Below are positions 45,831 to 55,009 of a DNA stretch of 64,000 nt, piece by piece. The DNA lies in contig JABXYP010000001.1 of NCBI GenBank assembly GCA_024701455.1, forward strand, positions 4,282,001 to 4,346,000, given 5' to 3'. The stretch is from Bacillus sp. A301a_S52. Its GTDB lineage: Bacteria; Bacillota; Bacilli; Bacillales; Salisediminibacteriaceae. Every line of letters starts with the position of its first letter. Position 1 is the first letter of the stretch. A program made the translations under genes and the position numbers. The notes under the pieces were generated by a model that did not search any database, was not told the DNA's origin, and worked only from the letters and a program-made list of their open reading frames with translations.

Positions 45831-45887
45831 TTGATACATCAATTATTGATACGTCAACAATATACAATCAGCTTTTTACTTTGTCAA
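45831..45887 (-). promoter_or_regulatory. MarR promoter with paired operator
   Basis: Minus-strand TTGACA (45882-45887), a 17-bp spacer and TATATT (45859-45864). Two copies of the near-palindrome TTGATACRTCAA (45831-45842 and 45846-45857), three bases apart, cover the start point. This is a textbook autoregulated MarR promoter. Confidence 0.88.
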
Positions 45888-46050
45888 ATGTTTTGTTTAA
45901 ATGTCACGAATCCTAGCAATAACCCCTACCTTAGCAACAGTATAGTTAAATCTATCTTTATGTGTCTTCCCCGTTTAGTATGCATTTTAAAGTTTTATAA
46001 AGTGTACTCAAACATTATTCTCTTGTGAAAACCTCTTTACTAACCTAAAC

Positions 46051-46088
46051 AGAGTGATACCCACCAACAAGTTGGTGGGTATCACTCT
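46051..46088. terminator. Hairpin terminator between MarR unit and the sugar operon
   Basis: Perfect 18-bp inverted repeat AGAGTGATACCCACCAAC with its complement around AA. TTTATTTTT follows on the plus strand. On the minus strand only a short T run follows, but position (26 bp after a minus-strand stop) suggests it ends the sugar operon. Confidence 0.75.
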
Positions 46089-46113
46089 TTATTTTTGAAA
46101 CAGCGAACCATAC

Positions 46114-49100
46114 CTATTTCGTTAAAACAATCGTTATTTTCGTCACTTTTCCTTCTCTGATAGCTAGTGCTATATCCCCAACTAAATCTTTCGGAGACAA
46201 AGTGGCCGTCTGCCCGTCTTCATAAAACAGCTCCACTTTCGAAGATGTTACAGCTTCAGGTCCGAACGTATCTGCTTTCGTATTATTCATATACGTAACG
46301 TCAATTTTCCCGAGGAAGGTAAACGATACATTTCCGTTCTCGTCAAACATCCACCCAGGTAAAGTAGGCACGAATTGCAAGAAAAGACGCCCGTTTTTCA
46401 TCGTAAACGGCTGTGGCCCCACCATCATTGTGAACCACATAGTCAATATTTCAATTGTAGATCCACTTAATCGGGAGACGAATCCTCTCCCATGCAGTGC
46501 AGGATCCGGATTGGCACTGCTGGCAATAAACGACGAGTTTTCTAGGATACTTCTTCCGTAAATTTCCGGAGATAAAAACGGTATCAACGCTTTTTGCATG
46601 TCATCAAAAAATTCCTCTTTTAGCCCCGCCTGGATAGTTGCTAAAAGATACTTATATTCCATATGCAAGAAAACCGACTCGTTTTCAAGCCACCCTGGAG
46701 TAAACGACCTGGCACGGCCAAGCTCCATTGGTTCTTCTGCAATGCTCATCGACGTTTTATACATTCCCAACTTATTATCATAAATAGAGGAACCTTTTAC
46801 TATTTCGTACAACTGCTTTGCCTCATCTTTACTTTCAGACAGCTTTAATTGTTTAACAATCCCTTCTAAAAACGGTGTCACTGGCTTCGGTACCCAGGCA
46901 AGTGATTGAACATCTAGTGGCTCCTTCAGCGCTTCTGCTTTTACTTCAGCATAAAAATAGGTTGGAATCAGTCCGAGCTCATTTGCATAGCCTTTTACCC
47001 TCTCAATTCCTTCCTCAACCCGTTTCCTTAAAACTTGCAATACTTCTTTCGCCTCGGTTAAAGAATAAAGGGTTTCTTCGCCGCTTATCCCTTGATAGAT
47101 TGTATCACGGTACAATTCCCGTTCTGTTGTCACTTGGTTCCAATACTCCAATTCATTTTTTTCTGAACCGCTGTCCGCTTTTTCCATCGCTTCAATTGTC
47201 TTTGTTAAGAACTTTCCAGCTTCCTCCGGCAAACAAATCTCACCTTCATTTTTTACAGAAAGCAGTAAATCAATTAACCGCTTCAGTTCAAATAACTCAG
47301 AGGTGCTTGAACCGAACATGCCCGGAAGACCATTTAATGAATCATTCCATCCCGGCTTGTCCCCTTCCATTTCAATCCCTAACCCGAGAGGTGCCATTGA
47401 CGATGCTTTCACAAGGGATAAAAGGAGGAGCTTGGAATATAAATTGGTTTCATAAATATCCCCCTTACCTGCATGTTTACGAACCCAAAGATTACCTCCG
47501 CTTTTCGCGGCTTCCTCTACTTTTTCTTTTATTTTCTCATTGGCATGATACTGACGTAATTCTCCATTTTTGGCGAGCACATATTTTTCACTGCGCCGTT
47601 TCACCCTTACCGGACTGTCAAAAAAGCGGTACAAGCGTCCAAAAAAGAAGTTTGACTCTTTATCCGGAAAAATCGCCAAGTAATTATCAATTAAATCTAA
47701 ATTATATGTCCAGTGATCAATCCAGTATCCTTCCGCAAATTCAGCTTGAAAGACTTCTTCTGCCGACAGTAACATTTCTGTTAAAAAAGTCTCGAATGGG
47801 ACAGAGAGCTCAACCCCTTCCTCATCCACAAAGTGCTTTAATTCCCCTGGGGTAAAACTCTCCTTAAAGAAACGTACCATTTTTTCTTCCCCGTTTACAA
47901 CATACTTAGATAAGGATAACTCAGTCATATCAGCCATTTGAAAACGTAATCCCTTAACCGATAGTGGATTATAGCCATCCAATTGAATAAGATTCATAAA
48001 CATGTTAACATTGTGATCTTCTACTTTAGGTTCAAACAACACATCACAACGTCGATTTTGATTAATGTCACGATAGTTCCCATTACCTTGTGAATAATAT
48101 GTTGGACTAATGGAGAAAAAATTATAGTCCCGCTCTAAGTCACCATGTTTCCGTGAAAATAAATAGTACACTTTATGTTTATCGCCTTTTTCAAACGTTA
48201 TCGGAAACCCTCCACGAAGCCCATTATCCAAATAACTTTGGCGAATGTACGCATCAAACAGTGGCTGGGCTGTTTGCGTTTTTACCTTGCGCGTAATCTC
48301 ATCCGTTATGGTCTTGGCTTTATCTCTTTTTTGCAATAATGTCTCACAACTTAAGTTTTCTTTTACGTAATTTTGAACAGTCTGTAGGGTCTTCGCATGA
48401 CCAACAACACTAAACAGTTGGAATACTTCGTTTTTTTTCAGCTCAATATTAGAAGTAGAAAAACCACAAGACACTTTATTTGTTGCCTGCTGCGGCTGAT
48501 TTAGCATTTGATCTAAACGTTGGGATAGAAATTTTTCCGGAACTTTTAAAGATGTATCGGTGCCAAAAAGAATATCCCTGTCAATAATAGGTTTTATCAC
48601 TTTTTCTTCATTACGGTAATTGGATATGCTGTAATAAAAATTCCCTTGATGGATTTCCTTCACCTCTGAAGAGTCTTCAATACTGCCCCTTAACCGGTAA
48701 AAAGGAATACTCTCCTCTAAATTCGCCACATCAAACCAACTTTTAATTGTATTCCCAAGCTCTTTGTAAGCTGCATGCGGGACCCCGCTAGGAAAAATCG
48801 CTGGAAGTCCATCCACAATCTCGATTTGTCTCGGGTTTTCGGATGTGCTTATTAGCTTAACATGGCGAACAAGAGCAGCTACCGGTGCTTCCGGAAGAAT
48901 GAAATATTCCACTTGAAAAGTGAGCTCCAACTGCTTATGTACATATTCCAATTCCAACATGTTTTCAGAGATACTCATTTTTTCTTCAACAAGCGGATCT
49001 TTCTTGCTAGTTTCTGAAAACGGCTCCAACAATGTCGTTGTGCCATCATCCTTCATCCATTTTATAAACGTCCTAAATCCTTGCACTTGCGTCAGCTGAT

Positions 49101-49305
49101 ACGATTTGTCCGCAGGGTAAAATTCTATCATCGCATGGTTTTTATCTTGGATACCAAAACTGGCAATCCCTTGACCACGATTCACATAAAATACCCACAT
49201 GGGGATACCATTTATACCGGCAATTCCCGGTAAAAAACTTGAAAATGGCGCTAAATCCTGATAGTTTTTCAATTCAAACTTTTGATTATCTGTTAACGTA
49301 TACAT
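46114..49305 (-). CDS. Putative clan GH-Q glycoside phosphorylase (GH94/GH149/GH161-like)
   Basis: A 1063-residue cytosolic protein with an N-terminal beta-sandwich (about 1-330) and an (alpha/alpha)6 barrel (about 500-950). The barrel motif GDKPGWNDSLNGLPGMFGSS carries the Trp-Asn-Asp that in GH94-type phosphorylases contains the catalytic Asp. It would split beta-linked oligosaccharides with phosphate. ATG 49305 has GAGGGGG upstream. It is the last gene of an operon with a sugar ABC importer and a DUF624 protein, fitting intracellular phosphorolysis of imported oligosaccharides. Exact GH family and linkage cannot be assigned by eye. Confidence 0.68.
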   Translation of the reverse strand: MYTLTDNQKFELKNYQDLAPFSSFLPGIAGINGIPMWVFYVNRGQGIASFGIQDKNHAMIEFYPADKSYQLTQVQGFRTFIKWMKDDGTTTLLEPFSETSKKDPLVEEKMSISENMLELEYVHKQLELTFQVEYFILPEAPVAALVRHVKLISTSENPRQIEIVDGLPAIFPSGVPHAAYKELGNTIKSWFDVANLEESIPFYRLRGSIEDSSEVKEIHQGNFYYSISNYRNEEKVIKPIIDRDILFGTDTSLKVPEKFLSQRLDQMLNQPQQATNKVSCGFSTSNIELKKNEVFQLFSVVGHAKTLQTVQNYVKENLSCETLLQKRDKAKTITDEITRKVKTQTAQPLFDAYIRQSYLDNGLRGGFPITFEKGDKHKVYYLFSRKHGDLERDYNFFSISPTYYSQGNGNYRDINQNRRCDVLFEPKVEDHNVNMFMNLIQLDGYNPLSVKGLRFQMADMTELSLSKYVVNGEEKMVRFFKESFTPGELKHFVDEEGVELSVPFETFLTEMLLSAEEVFQAEFAEGYWIDHWTYNLDLIDNYLAIFPDKESNFFFGRLYRFFDSPVRVKRRSEKYVLAKNGELRQYHANEKIKEKVEEAAKSGGNLWVRKHAGKGDIYETNLYSKLLLLSLVKASSMAPLGLGIEMEGDKPGWNDSLNGLPGMFGSSTSELFELKRLIDLLLSVKNEGEICLPEEAGKFLTKTIEAMEKADSGSEKNELEYWNQVTTERELYRDTIYQGISGEETLYSLTEAKEVLQVLRKRVEEGIERVKGYANELGLIPTYFYAEVKAEALKEPLDVQSLAWVPKPVTPFLEGIVKQLKLSESKDEAKQLYEIVKGSSIYDNKLGMYKTSMSIAEEPMELGRARSFTPGWLENESVFLHMEYKYLLATIQAGLKEEFFDDMQKALIPFLSPEIYGRSILENSSFIASSANPDPALHGRGFVSRLSGSTIEILTMWFTMMVGPQPFTMKNGRLFLQFVPTLPGWMFDENGNVSFTFLGKIDVTYMNNTKADTFGPEAVTSSKVELFYEDGQTATLSPKDLVGDIALAIREGKVTKITIVLTK

Positions 49306-49383
49306 TCATTCGTCCCCCTCAATGAGAAATTGACCTTCATACCCCTCTTTGTCTTCTCTCGGCACCCATTTATAAGCCTCCAT
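49306..49383 (-). CDS. Possible 25-codon gene bridging DUF624 and phosphorylase genes
   Basis: The space between two genes is exactly filled by a frame beginning MEAYKWVPREDKEGYEGQFL and ending in EGDE. Its ATG touches the upstream TAA and its TGA touches the downstream ATG, so all three genes are in one frame separated by stop codons. No strong ribosome site of its own. It may be a small coupled peptide or the remnant of a fusion. Confidence 0.35.
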   Translation of the reverse strand: MEAYKWVPREDKEGYEGQFLIEGDE

Positions 49384-49986
49384 TTACGTTGAGCCTAGTC
49401 TTTTAAAAGTCGAGTAGTTTAAACTCATCAAAATATAAGCAAACACACTGACTCCTATAACGACAAACACTTTCGGAAAATTAACGGCAATAATGACGTA
49501 TGCCACAATCCAGACAATCTGTAAAATGGTTTTTACTGGATGTAAAAATACTAAGCCGGCAGAAGCCTTCAGATAATGCCATGTCTTATATTCATAATGA
49601 GCCATGACAGAAAATAGATTAATGAACGTCATGAATGCGATAACTGCAAAAAAGAAGATCACTATATAAATAAATAGTTCAACCGATGCTGCATAAAAAT
49701 AAGAAACAAATGAAAAGTTGACGTAGATGACGTAAAATACAACGAAAAAAAATACTCCGAGGATATTGGATCGAACGAACTCTGCTTTAAAGAAAGCATA
49801 GTACTTTGAAAAAAGGGCTATATCTTTCTCTCCGCGAACCCACTCTCTTACTATTGAAAAAAGTGCCACTGTTGACGGCATCACACCGAAAATACCAAGT
49901 CCAGCCAGCGTAAAGACTAACCAGAGAATATTTAGTGAAACAAACCGGTAGATAAGGTCAGCTATTTGAAATATTAGTCTTCCCAT
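49384..49986 (-). CDS. DUF624 (YesL-like) membrane protein
   Basis: A 200-residue protein with about five membrane segments (FVSLNILWLVFTLAGLGIFG, FFFVVFYVIYVNFSFVSYF, IYIVIFFFAVIAFMTFINLF and others). The opening MGRLIFQIADLIYRFVSLN is characteristic of YesL proteins, which accompany sugar ABC importers in Bacillales. Function unknown, perhaps an accessory to the transporter. ATG 49986 with GAGGTG upstream is preferred over a GTG nine bases earlier. Confidence 0.88.
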   Translation of the reverse strand: MGRLIFQIADLIYRFVSLNILWLVFTLAGLGIFGVMPSTVALFSIVREWVRGEKDIALFSKYYAFFKAEFVRSNILGVFFFVVFYVIYVNFSFVSYFYAASVELFIYIVIFFFAVIAFMTFINLFSVMAHYEYKTWHYLKASAGLVFLHPVKTILQIVWIVAYVIIAVNFPKVFVVIGVSVFAYILMSLNYSTFKRLGST

Positions 49987-50106
49987 TTGTAACACCTCAA
50001 ACCTTTCTAAATTGGAAATGGCGCCTTGCTATAGTTGCTATTCACATTACTTGAAAATAGCCCTACTATAACAAGACGCATACGTTAATGCCCCTTCATT
50101 GTCAAA

Positions 50107-50955
50107 TTAACTCTTCACAGCACCTTCTGATAAGCTTTCAATAAATAACCGGTTAAATAGTAAAAACACAACAATTAATGGAACAGTTGCCCAAAATGTA
50201 CCTGACATGATCATGCCATAATCCAATAATCGCGCATCGTTAAGAGCCCGTAAGGCAACTTGAATCGTATGCACTGATGGATCACGCAAAACTACGAGCG
50301 GCCATAGGAAGTCATTCCACACATGCATAAATACGATAATGCCTAACGTTGCAAATGCCGGCAAACACATTGGAACCACGATATTCCAGTAAATTCGGAA
50401 GTTTGAGCATCCATCAATTTTTGCCGATTCAATAATTTCATAAGGAACACTTTCTTTCATATACTGCCTCATCCAGAAAATACCGAAAGCATTGATTAAA
50501 CCAGGTATAATGATCGCTCTAAAATCATTTAACCAGCCTAATGTCGTAATAATATAGTATTGCGGAATTAACCCAAGCTGTGGCGGTACCATCATCGTTA
50601 CCAAGATCATCGTAAATAAAATTGTTTTTCCTTTGAATTCTAATTTAGAAAATGTATATCCAGCCAACGAACAAAGAAATAACGTACCGATGGTTACACT
50701 TGATGCAACAAAAAAAGTATTCCATATCGCGCCAAAGAAATCGATATTATCCAACACCTTTTGGAAGTTACTTACTAAGTCACTCCCAGGTGTAAATGGT
50801 GGTGGCACTTGGTTTATTTCTCTATTTTGCCTTGTAGCCATAACCAGCATATAATAAAAAGGAAATAGAGAAGTTAAAGACCCTAGAGTCAAAAATAGAT
50901 ACACTAACATTTTTTTAGGCGACAATTTTGATGCCCCGACCTCTTTTTTTGCCAT
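50107..50955 (-). CDS. Carbohydrate ABC transporter permease, MalG type
   Basis: A 282-residue permease with six membrane segments. The EAA loop is YEIIESAKIDGCSNFRIYWN followed by IVVPMCLPAFATLG, the site that contacts the ATPase. ATG 50955 follows GGAGGAG, and the gene lies 12 bp after its partner permease. No ATPase gene is in the operon, so a shared MsmX-type ATPase encoded elsewhere is likely, as in many Bacillus sugar importers. Confidence 0.95.
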   Translation of the reverse strand: MAKKEVGASKLSPKKMLVYLFLTLGSLTSLFPFYYMLVMATRQNREINQVPPPFTPGSDLVSNFQKVLDNIDFFGAIWNTFFVASSVTIGTLFLCSLAGYTFSKLEFKGKTILFTMILVTMMVPPQLGLIPQYYIITTLGWLNDFRAIIIPGLINAFGIFWMRQYMKESVPYEIIESAKIDGCSNFRIYWNIVVPMCLPAFATLGIIVFMHVWNDFLWPLVVLRDPSVHTIQVALRALNDARLLDYGMIMSGTFWATVPLIVVFLLFNRLFIESLSEGAVKS

Positions 50956-50967
50956 TTGAGACTCCTC

Positions 50968-51885
50968 CTAACCAACTTTCTTAGATTTGCCAATACGGCT
51001 CGTAATTAAGAAGTTAATGGTGGTTAATACAATGATAATAAAGAATAAAACAATTGCAGCAGCAGAGGCTGATCCAAATGAATTATAGACAAAGGCATCT
51101 CTCCATAAATAAGCTACCACTGTTATACCTTCTTCACGTAACCCTCTTCCTAAGAAGATCAAAGGCTCTGTGAATAACTGCAAACTTCCGATCGTCGCCG
51201 TAAAGACAACGAACATAATAACCGGCCTTAGCATCGGTATCGTAATATGACGGATTTGTTGTAAGATCGTTGCCCCATCTATTTTTGCCGCTTCATAGAG
51301 GTCCTTTGGAATACTTTGCATACCAGCCAGGAAAATAATCGTATTGTAACCTACCCAGCGCCAAAACACCATCGATGCAATTGCGATTTTGACTGGCCAA
51401 TACTCTGCATTCCACCGAATTGGACCTATATCAAAGAAACTTAAAACATAGTTGGCAAAACCGAATGGCTGATTATTAAAGATAACACCGAAAATAATAG
51501 CTACTGCAACAATCGATGTAATATACGGTAGAAACACCAGTGTCCGAAACGAATTTCGAAATCGTACGAGCTGTGAATTTAATGCAAATGCCAGGAATAA
51601 AGCAACTATGATTTGCGGCAGAGTTCCCATTATTCCAATTAAGAATGTGTTTTTTATTGATGAAAAGAACGCAGGATCGGAAAAAATAAATTCAAAATTG
51701 CTAAACCCTACATACTCCATTGGAGTGAGGCCATCCCAACGAAAGAAAGATAAATAAAAACTGAAAATCATTGGAAATAACCCAAAGATAGCAAACAAAA
51801 TATAGAATGGAGATATAAATAAGTAGGCGGATAACGCTGTTCTTTTTTGATCTGACATTCTTTGTTTTTTCATTTTAGCAGTCAC
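50968..51885 (-). CDS. Sugar ABC transporter permease, MalF type
   Basis: A 305-residue permease with six membrane segments and the EAA loop LYEAAKIDGATILQQIRHIT followed by IPMLRPVIMFV. The start is GTG 51885 with AAGGAGG eight bases before it. It forms the heterodimeric channel with the MalG-type permease next to it and the lipoprotein upstream. Confidence 0.95.
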   Translation of the reverse strand: MTAKMKKQRMSDQKRTALSAYLFISPFYILFAIFGLFPMIFSFYLSFFRWDGLTPMEYVGFSNFEFIFSDPAFFSSIKNTFLIGIMGTLPQIIVALFLAFALNSQLVRFRNSFRTLVFLPYITSIVAVAIIFGVIFNNQPFGFANYVLSFFDIGPIRWNAEYWPVKIAIASMVFWRWVGYNTIIFLAGMQSIPKDLYEAAKIDGATILQQIRHITIPMLRPVIMFVVFTATIGSLQLFTEPLIFLGRGLREEGITVVAYLWRDAFVYNSFGSASAAAIVLFFIIIVLTTINFLITSRIGKSKKVG

Positions 51886-52167
51886 TACTTTTGCCTCCTT
51901 ACATAGACAGTTTCCTTCATGTCGAAAAAGGTGTGTCTACTCTGATTTTCTTGTTGATTTTCGAGTATATCTCATAGATGTAGTCACTTTGTCACTATTT
52001 TATAAGCCACACTCGAAACCCGTTTTCAACAAGATATTTTCATGAGTGGGCATTGATTTTTTTGCTGAAACTCTTGTACTATTCCTCCATCTGCCAAAGG
52101 AACACAAACTAATTTATAGAGGAGTATAGCATGTGGTATCAGCTATACCCCTCACTAAGTTTAATGA

Positions 52168-53490
52168 CTATCTTGCTAAAATTCTTTCAGTTCTGTCCAG
52201 TGCTTCTTGCCAAGCTTCTTCTGGGTCAACGCCACCTGCAACATCATCTATTGCTTGTTTAAACTCATCATCTACCGGATAATATTGTCTGCCTTTGAAT
52301 ACAGGCTCAACGGCTTGCGCTGCTTCACCGAACACTTGAGCTGTAGCAATGCCTCCAAAGTAGTCATCTTCGTACTCTAAAAATTCAGGCATATCATACA
52401 CGGCTGGTGCGGATGGGAACAAGCCATAACCAAGGAACGCTTTTAATTGCTGTTCAGGTGCTGTTAGCCACTCGATAAAAGCATATGCTTCTTCCTCATG
52501 CTCAGTTTCAGCAGGGATCGTTAAGTACGAACCGCCCCAATTTCCTGCACCTTCAGGCAACGTCGTAATTGACCAAACTCCCTCTTCCGGCTCATTATCC
52601 TTAATAACACCTTGCATCCAAGCTGGAGCCAGCATGGTTGCATACTCACCGCTAGCCATACCACTGTGCCATTCTGGTGTCCATAATGGTATGTCACCAA
52701 CTAACCCATCATTTAACAAATCTGCTGTATAATCAAATGCCTCTCTCATTTGATCATGTTCATCAACAATTAGCTCGCCATCCGTATTAAAATATTGTTG
52801 TGTTGCTTGATCACGGCGTGCATTAAAAACAAGTTCTCCACTATCCGTCATTAGCTTGCCAGTATCCTCATTAATTTGTTCTGCTACATCACGGAAATCA
52901 TCCCAAGTGGCTACTAATTCAGATACAGCTTCTGGAGAAGAATCGAATCCTGCTTCTTCAAATACATCTGTACGATAGAACATGACGGTAGGTCCAATGT
53001 CTGTTGGTAAGCCAAACTGGAAATCACCATCGCCACTCTGTCCTCCACGCCATACCCAGTCAAGGAATTCCCCTTCTACATTGTCAGCATCATGGTCATA
53101 AAGATTAATAAATGACTCTTGCGCATTTAAATATCTACCAATTTGCGCTTCTTCTACCATTGAAATGTCAGGAGCGCCAGTGCCCGCTGAAATAGATGTA
53201 AATAAATTATCATGTAGGTCATTCATGTCACTATTTTGAAGGTTAATGGTTACGTGTGGATTTTCTTCCACATACTCTTCAATTAAGACATCATAGCCTG
53301 TATTTCCAAATTCCCAAAATACCAGTTCCACATCCGCATCTTCACTGCCAATTTGTTCTATTGTTACTTCCCCTTCATTTGCTTCAGCATCTTCATTTCC
53401 ACCATTATTACCATCATTCGCGCCACCACATGCACCCAAAACAACGACCGATAATAATGAAAATAGAGATATTTTACCGATTTTTAACAT
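52168..53490 (-). CDS. Sugar ABC transporter substrate-binding lipoprotein
   Basis: A 440-residue precursor with a lipoprotein signal (MLKIGKISLFSLLSVVVLGAC; lipobox LGAC). A very acidic linker (DGNNGGNEDAEANEGEVTIE) follows, then the binding domain (VELVFWEFGNTGYDVLIEEY). The acidic surface fits an alkaline or saline habitat. AAAGGAGG precedes ATG 53490. It is the first gene of the operon. A cre-like box at 53600-53613 suggests glucose repression. Ligand unknown, probably an oligosaccharide cut by the phosphorylase. Confidence 0.95.
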   Translation of the reverse strand: MLKIGKISLFSLLSVVVLGACGGANDGNNGGNEDAEANEGEVTIEQIGSEDADVELVFWEFGNTGYDVLIEEYVEENPHVTINLQNSDMNDLHDNLFTSISAGTGAPDISMVEEAQIGRYLNAQESFINLYDHDADNVEGEFLDWVWRGGQSGDGDFQFGLPTDIGPTVMFYRTDVFEEAGFDSSPEAVSELVATWDDFRDVAEQINEDTGKLMTDSGELVFNARRDQATQQYFNTDGELIVDEHDQMREAFDYTADLLNDGLVGDIPLWTPEWHSGMASGEYATMLAPAWMQGVIKDNEPEEGVWSITTLPEGAGNWGGSYLTIPAETEHEEEAYAFIEWLTAPEQQLKAFLGYGLFPSAPAVYDMPEFLEYEDDYFGGIATAQVFGEAAQAVEPVFKGRQYYPVDDEFKQAIDDVAGGVDPEEAWQEALDRTERILAR

Positions 53491-53599
53491 TTTAAATTTC
53501 CTCCTTTAAGTGTTTTTATAGTCAAGTAGTACAGGATAAATAAAATGGATTTTTTTAACTATACCCTAATATGTTTTTCTTATGAGACTCTGTAATTTC

Positions 53600-53613
53600 A
53601 TGAAGCGCTTTCA
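53600..53613 (-). promoter_or_regulatory. cre-like box upstream of the sugar ABC operon
   Basis: Minus-strand TGAAAGCGCTTCAT matches the cre consensus at 12 of 14 positions, with a perfect GAAAGCGCTTC core. It is 110 bp before the substrate-binding gene. A TATAGT -10 lies between them, but no good -35 box. Confidence 0.6.
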
Positions 53614-54311
53614 AAAAGACTTAAATTGGGAAAGTTGCGTGACAGATGACTTCCTTTCTGATCTTAAACTACTCTTCATGTCATCTTTTTAATCAGATAA
53701 AACAGCATCTGTCTTATCTTTTTTTAACCCAATCACTATAATGGAAGGTAAATACGGCTGAAAGAAACATTCTACGAAGAACACTAACACTCTGTTGTAT
53801 GCGATTAATACCCTCTTATTTATTGCTTTACGGCTCAAGCCATTTTACATGAGAGACGTAGCCAGTCTCGGCCACACAACTCAACAACGATAGAAATTCA
53901 CTTCACTATCTTATATCAATTGGTTATATTCTTAATTAACGATAATATTTGTTACGTATCACGCTTATCATCATGCACTTCGTTTCCTTGTGTTCCATAT
54001 CGACAGTCCCCTCACAGCCTTATGAGTTAAGTCCTTTATTTGATTCAAAACGTAGCATCTCCCTGCTTTAGCTCTTTCGGAAATTGAATCATTGCCACCA
54101 CATAACCCCTTTCGTTGTTTTCACTGTTTAGATAGTTTATTTCAAGACAAGAGAAATATTCTATCACAGGAAAACCCATTGACTAAAACGGTTTCGTAAA
54201 TAATTAAAAAAATATTATATTAACATAGTAGAATTGCTCATCAGCATCGTTTATCACAGGCTCATCTAGAAACAACTAAACATGTGATATTATAACTGAG
54301 TATTACTTTGT
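53614..54311. other. Long non-coding interval upstream of the sugar operon
   Basis: About 700 bp with no credible gene on either strand. It lies between a strong-looking promoter and the substrate-binding gene. Given the gene relics next door it may be the site of a deleted LacI-type regulator gene. Confidence 0.35.
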
Positions 54312-54372
54312 TGTAAGCGTTAACGAAACCGTTTTCGGACTTAATTATATACCCTACATTAGAAAAAAGCAA
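54312..54372 (-). promoter_or_regulatory. Promoter with LacI-type operator and cre
   Basis: Minus-strand TTGCTT (54367-54372), a 17-bp spacer and TATAAT (54344-54349). Just downstream is CGAAAACGGTTTCG (about 54324-54338), a near-palindrome of LacI-family type, and TGTAAGCGTTAACG (54312-54325, plus strand), which matches the cre consensus at 13 of 14. A second AAAACGGTTTCGT occurs at about 54185-54197. The promoter points toward the sugar operon, 850 bp away, with no gene between. Confidence 0.65.
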
Positions 54373-54377
54373 TACTT

Positions 54378-54923
54378 TTATGTTAAGAAAGTAGCATCGT
54401 GAAAAGTTGGCTTATATCCATTCTTTCCATTAACCCGAGTAACCTTCTCCCTCGTTTCATGACTAATATCACTGTGATTGTTTATTATTTTAAACACTGA
54501 TGTAGGAGAAACACCAGCAGGAACAATAGATGGCAAAAATAATGTACGCCCCACTAAATATGCCAGCATAACAAGCGTGGCCCCTATAAAAGCAGCTACA
54601 GGCAATAATGATCCAAACGAAGAGCCAACAAGCTTACGTACCATATGCGGTGCCATCAGTCCAACAAGTCCAATACCACCTGCCACGGCAACAGCTGTCC
54701 CTACTAAACATGAGCTAATCATTAATAGAATAAAACGATGACGCTGAACAGGACTTCCAACTCCTGTTGCAATATCTTCTCCCAGTGCTTGAACGTTTAC
54801 ATTGCGTGATGAAATAAAAGCCAAAATGATTAATATAACGGTAAATGGAAGCAGAACATTGACATCCTCCCATGTGACGCTGTTTAAGCTACCTGTAATC
54901 CAAATATTTGCTTGACTTGCCAT
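54378..54923 (-). pseudogene. Chimeric relic: FecCD permease fragment joined to LacI helix-turn-helix
   Basis: The 181-codon frame begins in the middle of a FecCD-type siderophore permease (ASQANIWITGSLNSVTWED, GIGLVGLMAPHMVRKLVGSS, GATLVMLAYLVGRTLFLPSI). At VPAGV, where FecCD would continue VFTAIIGAP, it switches to SPTSVFKIINNHSDISHETR and EKVTRV, which is the start of a LacI-family DNA-binding domain, and it stops after about 50 further residues. Both parent genes are truncated. The join shares the short motif AGV. Not expected to be functional. Confidence 0.8.
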
Positions 54924-54942
54924 ATGAATCGGGCAGAAAAAA

Positions 54943-55009
54943 CAGGAAATTCTATCGGTGTTAGCAGGCGACAGCCTGCTAGTGACAACGTAGGCAATAG
55001 GATTTCCTG
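54943..55009. repeat. 67-bp nested palindrome
   Basis: The ends CAGGAAATTCTAT and ATAGGATTTCCTG are imperfect inverted repeats. Inside is the stable hairpin GCAGGCGACAGCCTGC. It lies directly upstream of the chimeric relic and may be a mobile or structural element. The remaining interval to 55366 shows no convincing gene. Confidence 0.5.

Noticed and set aside
46875..47855. 326-codon plus-strand frame
   Set aside because: It lies opposite the phosphorylase gene in a complementary frame. Its composition (Leu, Pro, Ser, His rich) is that of an antisense shadow.
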